DNA from: Micrasema longulum | Lineage: Eukaryota; Arthropoda; Insecta; Trichoptera; Brachycentridae | Direction of reading: 5' to 3' | Assembly: GCA_022494885.1 (NCBI GenBank) | Contig: JAGVSM010001655.1 | Span: forward strand, 1 to 64,000 | DNA length: 64,000 nucleotides | Shown here: in pieces, positions 1 through 10,849 of the stretch | Layout: each line of letters starts with the position of its first letter | Position numbering within the stretch: the first letter of the stretch is position 1 | The notes under the pieces: model-generated | The model's input: only the letters and a program-made list of their open reading frames with translations | Database searches by the model: none | What the model was told of the DNA's origin: nothing | Translations under genes and position numbers: made by a program

Positions 1-265
1 ACTTAATTTTTGGTGAGCTTCATTAAGTCAAAATCAAACTTTTGTGAGTACCCTTTAATCGGTTCCTTCGCATTGGTGCTGACCAGGTACTTTCTGTCAG
101 ACCATTACGCTCTGTTTCCAAGCCCATGGCCAAAGCTCATTACAAAAAGCACATTTAGGCAACCCACAGCAGGGCTCAGGGCTAAGGGCCTATTGGGGCT
201 GGTTCAGCACCCAGCCTTGCCAATTCATCACCTGCCTTTTCAAATAGAACAAGAACTCTGGGCTA
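1..265. other. No gene recognised; GC-richer segment
   Basis: Positions 60-265 are clearly richer in G and C than the surroundings. An open frame of 109 codons crosses it on the plus strand but resembles no family I know and runs into the poly-T of the next element, so it is not called a gene. Confidence 0.3.
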
Positions 266-269
266 CTAT

Positions 270-800
270 TTTTTTTTTTTTTACAAAATACATTTTTGAA
301 ATACAAAATAGGTTAATATACAGAACATCTTATATATAACGTTTCTACCTCTCTAATAAAGTAGATACTTGTGTTTAGAGAGGGAGTTCGTTTCACATTT
401 TTTTTTTTTTATAAACAAAGTAAATTAAAATTAAAATTAAAATAAAAAATAAACATTCTTTGGTATGGAGTCTAGGAAGGGGTGAGTCTTAAATGTCTTT
501 TAATTTTAGTTTTAAAAGTTTGATAATTTTTTATAGATTTTAAGTTTTCCGGAAGTTTATTAAAGTTTTTTTTTACCTATGTACGTATAATGGTTTAACG
601 CTGCTGTTGTTTTACATCTGTGCAAAATTAAATTATTAGAAAATCAAGAGTTACTTGAACTTTGTACTTCAATTGTTTTTTCTTTAAAAGTTTGTAAGAT
701 AGAGGCTTTATTAAAAATTGTCGGCGTAAAATAAAAATACACATGAGCAATTTTATAAACCAACGATCCAGCAATTTTTTTAGGTTAGTGACACGATGAT
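270..800 (-). mobile_element. LINE 3' fragment, jockey-type RT C-terminus plus 3' UTR
   Basis: Read on the minus strand, about 660 to 480 encodes a degraded RT C-terminal tail with the pattern FNKLPENLKSIKN followed by TFKTKIKRHL, which fits the 'NxLPxxLKxI...FKxxLKxxL' end of many jockey-type LINEs. One frameshift is needed in an A-run. The 3' UTR follows to about 270 and holds a stem-loop (CCTCTCT at 351 with AGAGAGG at 378). A poly-T run at 270-282 is the A-tail in reverse. The tail is similar to that of the plus-strand copy at 18890-19450. Dead and 5' truncated. Confidence 0.5.
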
Positions 801-937
801 TGAGTTTTTAATACTTTATTAAGTTTATGATTAAACAAAATTATTTTATTTTACTGTAATACCTTCATGATGAATTAGTGTCATACTTTCTAAAAGAAAA
901 AAAATGATTTAAATTATTTATTTTTTGTTTGAAACAC

Positions 938-990
938 TTTAGCGGGTTAATTTAAAAAAAACTTAACCCGCTAAACCTCTATTCCAGAGG
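938..990. repeat. Two adjacent stem-loops
   Basis: A perfect 13-bp inverted repeat (938-950 with 963-975) with a 12-base A-rich loop is followed at once by a second small stem-loop, ACCTCT at 975-980 with AGAGGT at 986-991. Similar stems sit near the 3' ends of LINEs elsewhere in the window, but no coding remnant was found beside this one. Confidence 0.6.
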
Positions 991-1855
991 TCATGTTATG
1001 TTATTTAGTTATAAGGTATAAATATGCTCATTATATATTTTATAAAAACCTATTTAATAACATCATCCGCTACTGGTTCTTCGTAGGTTCTGTAATAACA
1101 CTTAATGAAAACCATACCACTTCTCCACTCTATCTACTAACGAGGGGTGTTTTGTATGTGTCTACTAGAGTTCGTTAATTTTCCTAAACAGCACATTTCA
1201 AGGGTCGCCCGGCAACCTTAAAAAATATGTTTGTAGTAAGACTAAGGATTTTTTATGGTGTTTAATCAACAAATTCAAATGAAACTACCCAGAAATTTAC
1301 GAGGGTTGCGATGGTTTTCATTTCATTCTAAAATGCCATTTTATATTTGTTTAGTTAAACTAATTAAATGTATGGAAATAATGAGCGAAAAATCATGTTT
1401 CAATCAGGTAAGTTTTTTTTCCATTATTACATCCATTATGCTCTTCCCGAATCTAATGGTGTAAGACGACCAGTCTAAATCTTCAGGCGCCAGTTTAGAG
1501 CCTCGATTACAATAAAATGTAAACAGAGTTATCTTCATTTGTCGATAAATCGAATTTTCTTAACGAAAATGTGTCTAAAAATTGTAAGCGTATTCGTTGC
1601 TGGCAAGTAATTACATTTAGAAAAAAATATACAAATTTGCGTACAGAAAACTCGATTTTACTTTATGAACAATCGAAGATTACTCTGTTAGCTTTCCATT
1701 GCAATCGGGGCCCAGGAACTATGAAATATTCTGATTTCGTTGTTTTTTTTTTCAAAAAAGACATATTCACTTAAATATTTCAAATTTGATGGCTAATTTT
1801 CAACGAGTTGTAAATAACTCAATATGATAAACTGAGAATTAAGCTGTGATAGAAA
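991..1855. other. No feature recognised
   Basis: AT-rich unique sequence. Short open frames at 993-1178, 1255-1464 and 1571-1774 have no recognisable similarity and look like chance frames. Confidence 0.4.
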
Positions 1856-1859
1856 GAGG

Positions 1860-1995
1860 TTTAAACCTTAGACCTCTGATCCGCAAGTCTACCACAAGAC
1901 CACAACCCGGTTCAAATAAATATTTGATGTCGACCATGTGAAAAATTGAACCCGAAACCTCTTGCATGGTAAATAAGTACGTTTACCATTTGATT
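1860..1995 (-). mobile_element. tRNA-derived SINE fragment
   Basis: The reverse complement carries a B-box-like GGGTTCAATTT preceded by ACCATGCAAGAGGTTTC. The same order, 'CATGCAAGAG' then the B box, occurs in the SINE copies at 18374 and 24741. The A-box half is damaged. It ends about 30 bases before the hAT-like element. Confidence 0.55.
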
Positions 1996-2021
1996 AGATT
2001 GCGTACTTTATCTTTATATAC

Positions 2022-2763
2022 CAGTGGCAAATGGTAATTTTATTTACAGGTAAGCTATAAAAAAATATCATATATTTGTACATACATATTACATAATATA
2101 ATATAAGTGATATGTACTTTAAAATTATATTTTTCTGTGGTTCTGTGTGATATAACAACTCTCATTCATGAAATCAACTCAAACGATGTAACTTCGTGAT
2201 ATATTATATTATAAAGATATATTATCCATTACTTTAATAGAGATTTCATTAAAAAATAAATAAAAAATACCACAATGAATTCAGTCGATATTAGGTATTC
2301 AATTGAAATGTCAACTAGCCGAATTGTTCTAAAAAACTAATAGTGCTAAAAACGGTCGCGTTAAGCGCTATATGTCCTGCAATATGACGCATGAAAGTAA
2401 TTATGGTCTTATGTCAAAAGTACCATCTCAAAGAAAAATAGTCCTTAAGAAACAATGTTTGAAATACTGTTTTCCAAATCAAGAACCTTTAAATAATTTG
2501 TGTAATCTGCAAGTTTAATCTAGGAAAAAAAACCCGCACCTGGAATAATCGGCTAGTTTCTTGGCTCACCGCAGGCGCTGGGCGCGCTTTATTAAATTTT
2601 ATATTTATATTAGGATAAAAATACAAACGGCGAAAATGATTTTAAATAAATGGTAATCACTTATTTGTTTTTCTGTAAATAAAGTTACAATAAAACATTA
2701 TTTTCGTTAGTCAAATATCATAGTAAGCTGCGCATAATCGCTTATATACACGGTTCGCCCCTG
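2022..2763 (+). mobile_element. Non-autonomous hAT-like element, copy 1
   Basis: It aligns along its whole length, in the same orientation, with 52223-53005. The left end reads CAGTGGCAAATGG. The right end reads GGTTCGCCCCTG, whose reverse complement is CAGGGGCGAACC, giving short imperfect terminal inverted repeats of hAT type. The flanking 8-mers TTATATAC and ATTTATAC match at 6 of 8 positions, fitting a decayed 8-bp target duplication. There is no transposase frame inside. The superfamily is inferred from end sequence and duplication length. Confidence 0.6.
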
Positions 2764-3234
2764 ATTTATACATACGTATGACGAATGTCCTTCACTTGAA
2801 AATATATTTTGTTTTATATTTTGCAAAAATTAAAATGTACCAATACTTTTTGGGTGAAAATATTAAAATTACAGAATTCAAGAAGTTTCATAATGAAAAA
2901 TAGCTCCGAAATGGATGGGTATAAAGGCATAAAAACAATACTCCCCCATCCGCCACCGGTTCGGAATTTATCTTTGGCCAATTTAAAAACACCAGTCGGC
3001 TTAAGTAAGCCAGGTGCGCGGGAGAATATATTTTATATTTTACAAACACATAAAAACAGGATATAGCATCCAGCTTCTCTCAACTGAACACATCGATATC
3101 ATCCGTGGGATATTAATAATAGCGTTTATTTTCTCGTTTTCCATTTTCCCGGGTAAAGCGCCAACTAGCGGCCATATTGTGGAGCAGCCAGGTATGGAAA
3201 ACGGTCAGGAAAAGCTACCATATTATTTAAAACT
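2764..3234. other. No gene recognised
   Basis: Two overlapping short open frames (2809-3066 and 3014-3313) lie here. I recognise no domain in the part before 3235. The last residues of the second frame are treated with the next entry. Confidence 0.3.
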
Positions 3235-3725
3235 GATGTTTCCCTTTTCAAAAAAATGTGTAAATTATTGTGATACGAAATTTGCAAATTTTAATATTGC
3301 CCCTTCAAAGTAATCGTCATCATAATTATTTGTAAATATATATTTTAACTTAATTATTATGTTTATTAAATTACATATTCTACCATATGTGTAGATGTGT
3401 TACTATTATTACTTTATTGTATTATTTTATATTTATTTTTACTAAAAATTAATTACCGAATTGAATTATAAAATTGCTGTAAATTATTAATAACATATTG
3501 TCATGTATTATTATGTAACTTTTCTTCATTCTATTTTTCGACATGTATAAATTTTTACCATTTGTATTTTTATGTTATTATTTTGTATATTGTTTTGATT
3601 ATTATGTATATTGTTTAATTTGTTAAAAAGTATTTTTGATTTATATCTAGAAAAGTCCCGACTTAACACGGAATTTTCTAACAAGTCGGGACATAAAAAA
3701 ATATTATTGTGCTACTTAATAAACA
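3235..3725 (+). mobile_element. Probable LINE 3' end with terminal stem-loop
   Basis: The last codons before the stop at 3313 read FSKKCVNYCDTKFANFNIA, resembling the 'R.CN.YN..F.N.DI' C-terminal pattern of jockey-type RTs. About 340 bases of very AT-rich UTR follow. A perfect 10-bp stem-loop (GTCCCGACTT 3655-3664 with AAGTCGGGAC 3683-3692) precedes an A-rich tail. A related motif occurs on the minus strand at 30202-30310. Confidence 0.4.
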
Positions 3726-4145
3726 GCTAACACACGAGTATTCCCCATTACTATACCCATTGTAATAATTTTTCTAATGACATTTTATCCTTTGTTTTTC
3801 AGAAATCATAATTGACAGAAATCAGACTCACGAAGGATGGGACAATGAAAAATAATACATATACAATAATTAAACTCATTAGAAATATCATTATTTCAAC
3901 TCACTAGTTAACCTGAAACACTTTGTCATTGATTCTTAAGACAAAAATAATTTAATTAAATTTACTCTCATATAATTTTGAATTTTCTATCTTAACGTCT
4001 GTTTTGTATAAATACACTGGATATTCCGAATTGTGGATTAAAGTTTCACTCGTAGTTTATTTTATAAAAAACAGTTATAAGTGTGTAACAGAACCAGATT
4101 CATGTATGAGTGCTTTCGACGCAATGATTCAGATAAATTTACGAG
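3726..4145. other. No feature recognised
   Basis: AT-rich sequence with no open frame or repeat that I could match elsewhere. Confidence 0.4.
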
Positions 4146-4148
4146 AAA

Positions 4149-4335
4149 GGATTCAAATCCTGGCGGGGTGGAAGTGAAATATTGTTTCAAAGATAGTTCT
4201 GGGCTGACACATGAAGTGTAAGAGAAATAACCTTTCCTTCCAAGTAACTAAAAAGAAACAATTACTGCAGCAATGCAGTGCCCTATGGCCCTCTGAGTGC
4301 GGAGAGGTAAATGGTGATGACAATAATATTTGAGT
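4149..4335 (+). mobile_element. 5'-truncated tRNA-derived SINE
   Basis: It starts with a B-box-like GGATTCAAATCCTGGCGGGG, equivalent to the B box of the SINE at 40018-40590. The body ends in CAATGCAGTGCCCTATGG...GAGTGCGG and a GATGA-rich tail, as in other copies. The A-box half is missing. A minus-strand open frame over it is a shadow. Confidence 0.55.
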
Positions 4336-4554
4336 TTCAAGACTTATCATCTTGCCTTCATAATATGTATATTATATGAACCCTAAATTATAAATATATT
4401 AACATTAACCGAATAGAATCTTTACAATCAAAATTTATATCGTATTGCAATTTTCGACGGTTGACTCTAAATACAGGTCCAGATGAATCTACAAACTTAC
4501 CTCAACTCTAAACTCTTTAAACTCGCAGGAACATGGCTGACGCCATTTTTATGT

Positions 4555-4982
4555 TAAAAAATTTAATATCATGATAGATTGCCCTAAGATTCTATCACTT
4601 ATTAATTTTAGAGTCCCGGTAACGCAGACCAGAAACCAATATCTATTTAAAATTCCTAAATGTTCCACTAAATCTTTTCAAAATTCATTTTTTAATAGAA
4701 CCTGCAATATGTGTAATCAGAAATTTAATTTTATTTTTATTAATAACATATTTTCATGTTCCCAACGTTGTCACCAGAAGTCAAAATCTGCTATTTATAA
4801 AATCTTCTAAGAGCAACTTTGGTTTTTATGCCCCAATGTCCAGAATGTGCAGATTAGTCAATTCATCTCACGACTTGGAATTCTTTGGGATAGATCTTCC
4901 GGCTTTTCGTATATCTCTTCGCGACTTAACAGTGTGGGATGAATTGTAATTGGCTTAGGCCGTATATATAATAAATAAATAT
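4555..4982 (+). mobile_element. Jockey-type LINE C-terminal fragments, two in series
   Basis: From 4574 the frame reads DCPKILSLINFRVPVTQTRN, matching the 'CP.LLS.INF.VP...TRN' C-terminal motif of jockey-type RTs, and runs to a stop at 4810. In another frame, 4829-4945 reads APMSRMCRLVNSSHDLEFFG, the next block of the same family, ending at a stop near 4948. It is either one element with an insertion or two juxtaposed copies. An A/T-rich tail (ATAATAAATAAATA) ends at about 4982. Related to the minus copy at 26500-27010. Confidence 0.65.
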
Positions 4983-5202
4983 CTTTAACTTCCTTTAAAA
5001 ATAAATTTTTCAAAAAAAATTTAGTTATGTTGTGCCTTGAATCTGCAGCCTATATTATGCAGGTTATGTGCAGTTCTGTATGTAGGCACATAATAAATGT
5101 ACACTGCATGGTCAACTATAGTTATATTATAATATATTATAATGTGCAACTGTGTGACCAATATTCAAAATTAGATATATTTTTAATAATACAATCTGAT
5201 TG

Positions 5203-7480
5203 CAGATCGCCCCCGTCGATCCAGAGTTCCCGCGGAGGGTACGGTTAGTCAAAGAGGATGGAATTTTCATAAAGGCGACTTTGACCGACTGTACTCTCTC
5301 ATGGACGGTATCGACTGGGGCGAGATGTATAAAATATCAGATGTAAATGAAGCGGTACAATATTTTTATTGTATTGTTGAAGGTGTATTTGATTCCTGCT
5401 TCCCTAGAAAATCTCAGGCTACTGGTGGGAGGCGATATCCAAAGTGGTTTTCTAGGGATATTGTTAGAAACATACAGACTAAGCATTTCTATCATAAAAA
5501 GTGGAAAGTTTCTGGCTGTCGCGGTGATTATGAGATGTTTGGGTGTTACAGATCTGTCGTAAGACGTAGCATTCGATTGGCGTACCGGGAGTTCATTTCC
5601 AGCATGGAAAGCAACATTCTTAATGATCCTAATACCTTTTGGGACTATATAAGGTCACAAAAGGCGGATGGTGGAAGTGTTGACTCCATGACATGGGGTG
5701 AAAAATTGGTTCGAGGTGCAAACATAGCTGAAGCGTTTGCAGGTCATTTTAAAACAGTATATAGCAATGAACCTCCGCTTCTAGATGTTAATATTGCTAA
5801 GCAATGTTCACAGACCGGTGCACAGTTTATTGATGTTCAAAATATCAATGAGAAGGATGTGGCCGACACTATCAAAAAATTAAGTATTACTAATTCTCTC
5901 GGACCAGATTTTATTCCGACATTCTTCCTAAAAGGTTGTGTGGAACTGATCAAAAAAACCCTCTGTTTTTTGTATAATCTTTCTTTTAATACGGGGGTCT
6001 TCCCAGAAACATGGAAGACGTCAAAAGTAACACCTATACATAAAAGTGGATCTAAGTCATCAGTAGAAAATTACAGACCTGTAGCTGTTCTTTCTGCACC
6101 AGCTAAGGTATTTGAAATTATCATATGTAGAATCGTCACTTCCCGAGTAGAGCCATTTATTATTGATGAACAACATGGGTTCAGGAAAGGCCGCTCGGTT
6201 GAAACCAATCTAATGGTTTTTACAAACTACGTCACGGAAGCTCTGGATGCAGGACATCAGGTAGACTGTTCATATAATGACTTCGCCAAGGCCTTTGATA
6301 CTGTCGACCATGATGTCTTATTAAATAAGCTGTATGAGATCGGTTTCTCGGATGGTATGTTAAAATTAATGGCGAGCTACCTTTAAAACAGAAACCAATA
6401 CGTCTCCTACGGTCTATTCGCGTCAGAGTGTTTCCATACTTTCTCGGGTGTCCCGCAAGGCTCTAACCTGGGTCCATTGTTGTTCTCAATTTTCATTAAT
6501 AATATTAAAAATGTAATTTTGAACTCGCGTTTTCTGTTGTTTGCGGATGACTTAAAACTGTTTTTAAAGGTGACAACTTCTGACGATTTTCGTCTTCTCC
6601 AAGCGGATATATCTAATATATCTGAATGGGGAAGGCGAAACAAACTTGGGTTTAATGTTTCCAAGTGTTCGGTCACGTCCTTCACTAGGGCCCAAAAACT
6701 CTTTTTTTTCGCTACAAAATGAATGACCAGAATCTGATACGAACATCGAATGTTAAGGATCTGGGCGTTAGATTTGTAAGCACTCTGACATTTCATGAAC
6801 ACATATAGACAATCAGTGGTGATGCATTGAAGATGTTAGGATTTGTTCTGCGTACTGCCAGGGTTTTCGAAAATACCCGCGTAGTGAGAACTCTTTACAA
6901 CTCCTTGGTGCAAAGTAGACTCGAGAGTGGCTCGATGATTTGGGGGCCACATGAACTGAAGTCCTCTCTTATGATAGAGAAAATCCAAAATAAGTTTCTG
7001 AGATATCTCTACATGTGAGAGTGCGGGTATTATCCTCGGCTCTACCCGACCGAGTTTCTCCAGGGTATGCTCGGCTACAACGGTTTAGAGACTAGAAGGA
7101 ATGTGTATTTGACCACACATTTTTATCGATTGTTGCGCGGTATGATCGATAATTCTGAAATTATGATGAGCATTGGTTTGTATGTTCTGATAATTACCTA
7201 AGACAGCGTCAGCATAGATTGTTTCATATTCCGATATTCAGGACCAACCTGCCTATGGTTATGCCTGTTGGAAGAGCTACCGCTATGTTGAACAACATCG
7301 CTCTGGATATTGATCTGTTCCATGTATCCGAAAGGGTTTTCCGGAGCAGGATTCTTCGACTCCTTTGACATGAGTCTCTTTCGTGTATTTTTTTTCCTTT
7401 TTTATAATATGTACGTATTGAATATATTTTTGTAATGTATATGTTATATTTAAAATAAATAAATTGAATTGAATTGAAAA
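5203..7480 (+). mobile_element. Jockey-like LINE (group J1), 5' truncated
   Basis: This is the longest retroelement in the window: the end of the endonuclease-RT linker, most of the RT, the C-terminal domain and a 3' UTR. Coding similarity begins at about 5205, just after GATTGCAG; the apurinic endonuclease domain is absent. The tail at 7450-7480 is A-rich with TTGAA repeats. Two other plus-strand fragments (15655-15975 and 49928-50350) share the C-terminal motif RTNLP and the tail style. Jockey superfamily is inferred from motif spelling; the exact clade is uncertain. Confidence 0.85.
5205..7385 (+). pseudogene. Broken jockey-like reverse transcriptase ORF
   Basis: The main frame runs from about 5205 (first ATG 5301) to a stop at 6386. 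Landmarks are NYRPVAVLSAPAKVFE (finger), EQHGFRKGRSVETN, and motif A as SYNDFAKAFDTVDH with the catalytic Asp. The same frame continues after the stop through GVPQGSNLGPLLF and the active-site box FADD near 6543. A T-run near 6700-6715 shifts the frame; the next frame gives VKDLGVRF and LYNSLVQSRLESGSMIWGP, with further stops at 6806 and 7016. A final shift gives FRTNLPMVMPVGRA and DIDLFHVSERVF, ending at about 7371. At least three stops and two frameshifts, so not functional. Family role: copies the element's RNA into DNA at a nicked target. Confidence 0.88.
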
Positions 7481-7499
7481 ATAATATGTATTACATTTA

Positions 7500-7690
7500 C
7501 ATTTTTAGTAATATTATAAATTTTGTATGATTAGTTTTTTATGTTATATATAACTTTTATGTGACAACATTTACAATAACAATATAATGTGGAAGCCTCT
7601 TTTTGGAAGTTATGATATGTATTTATAATATAATTGTTTTAATAAATTTATAAATGTCTGTTGGCTTTCCAATGAAATAAAAAAATAAAA
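7500..7690 (+). mobile_element. Possible LINE 3' end
   Basis: An AT-rich stretch ends in GTTGGCTTTCCAATGAAATA followed by A-rich repeats, a wording common at LINE 3' tails in animals. No coding sequence is attached. Confidence 0.3.
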
Positions 7691-7940
7691 ATAAACCAAT
7701 TTATTAAAGTTTTTATGATGGTTAATAAACAATATTTTCATAATCTATAATAGCAGTATTAAAAATAACATTAACAGTATATATTGCAGCTGGCGTACAA
7801 ATACGGTGATCTATGCACCATTTATTTCGAATAAGGGAATAAAAGTAACAAAATATATATAAATTTGTATTCGAAACATCCCTCTATTAATTAAGTAATT
7901 TATAATCACATTAAATGCGATTTCTGTGTAGTCCATAATT

Positions 7941-8090
7941 CAGCGTCACAGATGCGGGGGAAGCAAGACGTGCCCCGACGGGCGGTGCACCTCACCTGCA
8001 CCTACCCACAACCCTTCCTCTTGCAACCCTCACTTCCCGACCCGCCTACCTGACGAGCGAGGGGTGAAACGCTGTTTAGGCAGAAGGATG
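7941..8090. other. GC-rich island
   Basis: A conspicuous block of G/C-rich DNA in AT-rich surroundings, with several CpGs and C-rich direct runs. It has no open frame or repeat partner. It could be a regulatory element or a remnant of a mobile element; part of it can be folded in a hammerhead-like way (see findings). Confidence 0.4.
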
Positions 8091-8099
8091 TTCGGGAAA

Positions 8100-9265
8100 T
8101 ATATCCACGAATCTTGTTAATTTAAACAATCAACCAACTGAACTCTATACTAAACATATTATTTATTATAAAAAGGCTAGTAAACTCATGCGCTGTTATA
8201 CCTAAAATCGAGTTAAACGTATTTCATTTCATTTTTATTATATTTTTTTTTAATCCTCAAGAGCGAAAATATATGCACATCGGTGAATTTATTGCTAAAA
8301 GTAATATCTCGAAAAACAGACTGATTAAAAAATAATTAGTCAAAATGTTTACGTAAAAAAATATTCAAAATGTATACACATAATTCATTTCAAATAACAG
8401 GTGTTTTATAATAGTGAGCTAAAGCTTGCACATATGAACGTAAGCATTAAAAAATATTATTTTAATAATAAGGAATGGGGGATCAGATAATGAGTTTGAA
8501 AGGTGCCAGGAAGAAGATCCATATAAGAGGATTCAAAAATAAAGAAATGAAAATAAAGAAAAGTTATTGTTCAGAGATTATTTAATGTTTCGGGCATTTC
8601 TAAAGTGTGGTTATGGAATATGAATTTTTTACGTAAAGTTGTAACTCATTCTTGTAGTTGTACCTATCAGTTGTAACTATCAAATATATATTTAAAAAAT
8701 AATGTACCAGTTTGCTCAAAATTTTAAGGTGCGTCATTTGAGCCATCACCCGTGCACACTTAATATTATTTTTTGCGTTTATACCAAAAACCCTCTTGTA
8801 CGGCGTTTATAAAATAAACGGATTTATACCACAGAAATTTGCCTAATTTTAACGACACGTAGTTTAAGTAGATTTACAAAAAAAAAATAAAAAAAATTAA
8901 TAACACATATACATTACAATAAACACGCATACTACGCAGAAAAAGTGATATCGCCATATATTACAAAAAAAATACAGCCAAAGAACGTCGGGTGACAACT
9001 TTTGCGCCACCTTGTATAATAGCATTAAAAAATATAAAAAAACACTTGATACAATTTACTTTCTTTACGGCCATGCAAATGCTATAAGTATTCTTTAAAA
9101 GAGTGAGTTTTTTCCAATAAAATTTTGAGTTTACTTTTATTTCTGGTGTTGCGATGGCGATTTTTTTTAATGTATTCAAAAATATTTAGCTTTTGACTAT
9201 ACAATAAGATAATATTCCATCATATAAATATCCTTCAATGCTACCCTAAAAAATAGTACATTGCA
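8100..9265. other. No gene recognised
   Basis: AT-rich. A minus-strand frame of 72 codons (8961-9179) has no known domain. At 8999-9016 TTTGCGCCACCTTGTA resembles the outer end of some mariner-like elements, but no partner end was found. Confidence 0.3.
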
Positions 9266-9269
9266 TTAT

Positions 9270-9385
9270 TTTTTTTTTTCTTTTCAACCAACACAGTCAT
9301 ATTTATAAACAATACGTACAGAATAGCAACAAATATCAAGACCAATTACGGGTTAGGAACTATAATACAAAAAAAAAACAAAACA
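9270..9385 (-). mobile_element. LINE 3' UTR remnant
   Basis: A poly-T run followed by a segment containing AAGACCAATTACGGGTTA. The same segment (AAGACCAATTATGGGTTT) occurs in the same orientation at 10480-10570, also after T-rich sequence. The poly-T start indicates a minus-strand element tail. Confidence 0.4.
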
Positions 9386-9405
9386 AACATTCACACATAT
9401 ACATA

Positions 9406-9452
9406 TATGCATATATATATATATATATATACATTCATATATATATATATAT
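9406..9452. repeat. AT/ATAC microsatellite
   Basis: Alternating TA/CA dinucleotides immediately left of the palindrome. Confidence 0.8.
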
Positions 9453-9455
9453 AGT

Positions 9456-9570
9456 TACAGTAAAGTTATGTGCACTTATTATGCATATGTATTCAATATT
9501 GTGTATTTGTGTATGCATATATGTTTATGTTGAATACATATGCATAATAAGTGCACATAACTTTACTGTA
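9456..9570. mobile_element. Perfect 41-bp palindromic MITE-like element
   Basis: Arms 9456-9496 and 9530-9570 are exact reverse complements over 41 bases, with a 33-base loop. The outer ends read TACAGTAAAG and CTTTACTGTA, consistent with a TA duplication around CAGT ends as in Tc1/mariner miniature elements. No coding capacity. Arm identity without a mismatch suggests youth or gene conversion. Confidence 0.75.
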
Positions 9571-9589
9571 GTATATTGTTTTAAATTAC

Positions 9590-9690
9590 ATTCCATTCCA
9601 ACTCAACACTGACTTTTGGTCCCATAGAGTTTGAACTATTGTCTCAAAAATTAAGAATAAAGCACTGTGAATAAATAAATACATAAATTT
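9590..9690 (+). mobile_element. LINE 3' end fragment
   Basis: CCAACTCAACACTGACTTTT and CCCATAGAGTTTG match the 3' UTR at 50702-50925 (plus) and 49022-49222 (minus). It ends in AATAAATAAATAC. Confidence 0.5.
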
Positions 9691-9699
9691 AACACATTC

Positions 9700-10480
9700 A
9701 TTGTTTGCTGTTGTCTTAAGTTTTTGATACAAATACATAACAATTGATGTTAGCGATAACGGTCTTCACGTATTGCCAGATTGACAATAAATTAATTTAA
9801 TTTGAAGTTATTAAGGTTTAAAAATATTTTATTTTCAGCATTTTCAATATGATGGAATTATAAACAATATAAGCAATAATTTTCAAATATTAGATTTTTA
9901 TTCAGTGGAATAATCAAATAAAAAAATTAACTCTTTAAAAGGGTTTCTCTTTTAAAACTCTCTTTAAAAACTCTTTAAAAAGACATTTATAATTATGGAT
10001 ATCATAATTTAAAAGAATAGCTCATTCACATTAAAGGGAGATTACCACCAAATATGGTCATGACAAACACACCCGGTATTTCAGGAAATATATCCGGAAT
10101 GTCGGGAAAAAGGAAAATATTCCCGGAAAAGGCGGACCGGAAGGGAAGATCACTGACCCCGTGTCCTGCCCTCGGCAGGAGTGATCTGGGATTGATCTAC
10201 TGAGGGGAGAGAGGAATTTGAGAGCCTTCCGGCATTAAAGACCTAAGGATTAAGAAGTATTGTTTACACGAAGGGCTCATCATCTTTATTTGTTAACGGA
10301 TTAAAGAAAATTACGTTATATTTATAAGAAAGATAAACTTTTGGACTTTATTTTCTAACATCAAAACAGAAAAACATTGTTTATCTGAATTCCGGTCATC
10401 CGGGTTGAAAAATTACAGATGGTAATCAGGAAAAAAATTGAAAGGGATGTTTAAAATTTAAATTTAACTGTGCAATTAAC
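9700..10480. other. No gene; GC-richer patch at 10080-10240
   Basis: Mostly AT-rich. The 10080-10240 patch has repeated CCGGAA/CCCGG words and a CTGCC...GGCAG stem but no open frame of note. Confidence 0.3.
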
Positions 10481-10760
10481 TTTTTTTATTATTTTTGAAA
10501 CCAAAACAGTAATAAACAATACATAAAGAATTACAACAAATAACAAGACCAATTATGGGTTTTGTAAAGAATCAAATATTTTTTTAATAAAACGTACAGT
10601 TCGCTAGGGGTGAAAGGAAGTGGGATGGGAAAATATGGAAGGAAGAGAAGCAGAAAAAATAGTAAGTAAATAAAAGAAAAATGAAAAAAGTCATTAAAAT
10701 GCAGTAATAAATATAAGCATACAACATACACAAACATATACATATATGTAAATGTATAAA
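10480..10760 (-). mobile_element. LINE 3' UTR remnant
   Basis: It begins with a T-rich run (tail in reverse) and AAGACCAATTATGGGTTT, shared with 9270-9385. Further in it is purine-rich on the plus strand (GAAGGAAGAGAAG), i.e. a pyrimidine-rich 3' UTR on the minus strand, as in other LINE 3' UTRs here. The minus-strand frame at 10531-10812 is low complexity. Confidence 0.4.
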
Positions 10761-10769
10761 AATTAAATT

Positions 10770-10845
10770 TTATTGGTTGGTTGAAAGAAATTGCCATTTG
10801 GCAATGAGCCAAACAAAAACTAAAAGTAAAAAAAAAATATGGTTA
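10770..10845 (+). mobile_element. LINE 3' terminal stem-loop (J2-like tail)
   Basis: TATTGGTTGGTTGAAAG, then a stem-loop AAATTGCC/GGCAAT (10788-10805), then an A-rich tail. The same unit occurs at 57345-57410. Confidence 0.55.
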
Positions 10846-10849
10846 TTCC

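Noticed and set aside
10..339. 109-codon open frame at the window start
   Set aside because: It runs into the poly-T tail of a minus-strand LINE and has no recognisable domain.
3655..3692. Bacterial-style terminator
   Set aside because: The genome context is eukaryotic and the stem belongs to a LINE-like 3' UTR.
6407..6802. 131-codon minus-strand frame
   Set aside because: Antisense shadow of the J1 reverse transcriptase coding region.
8999..9016. Mariner-like terminal sequence TTTGCGCCACCTTGTA
   Set aside because: No matching inverted end was found in the window, so an element cannot be delimited.
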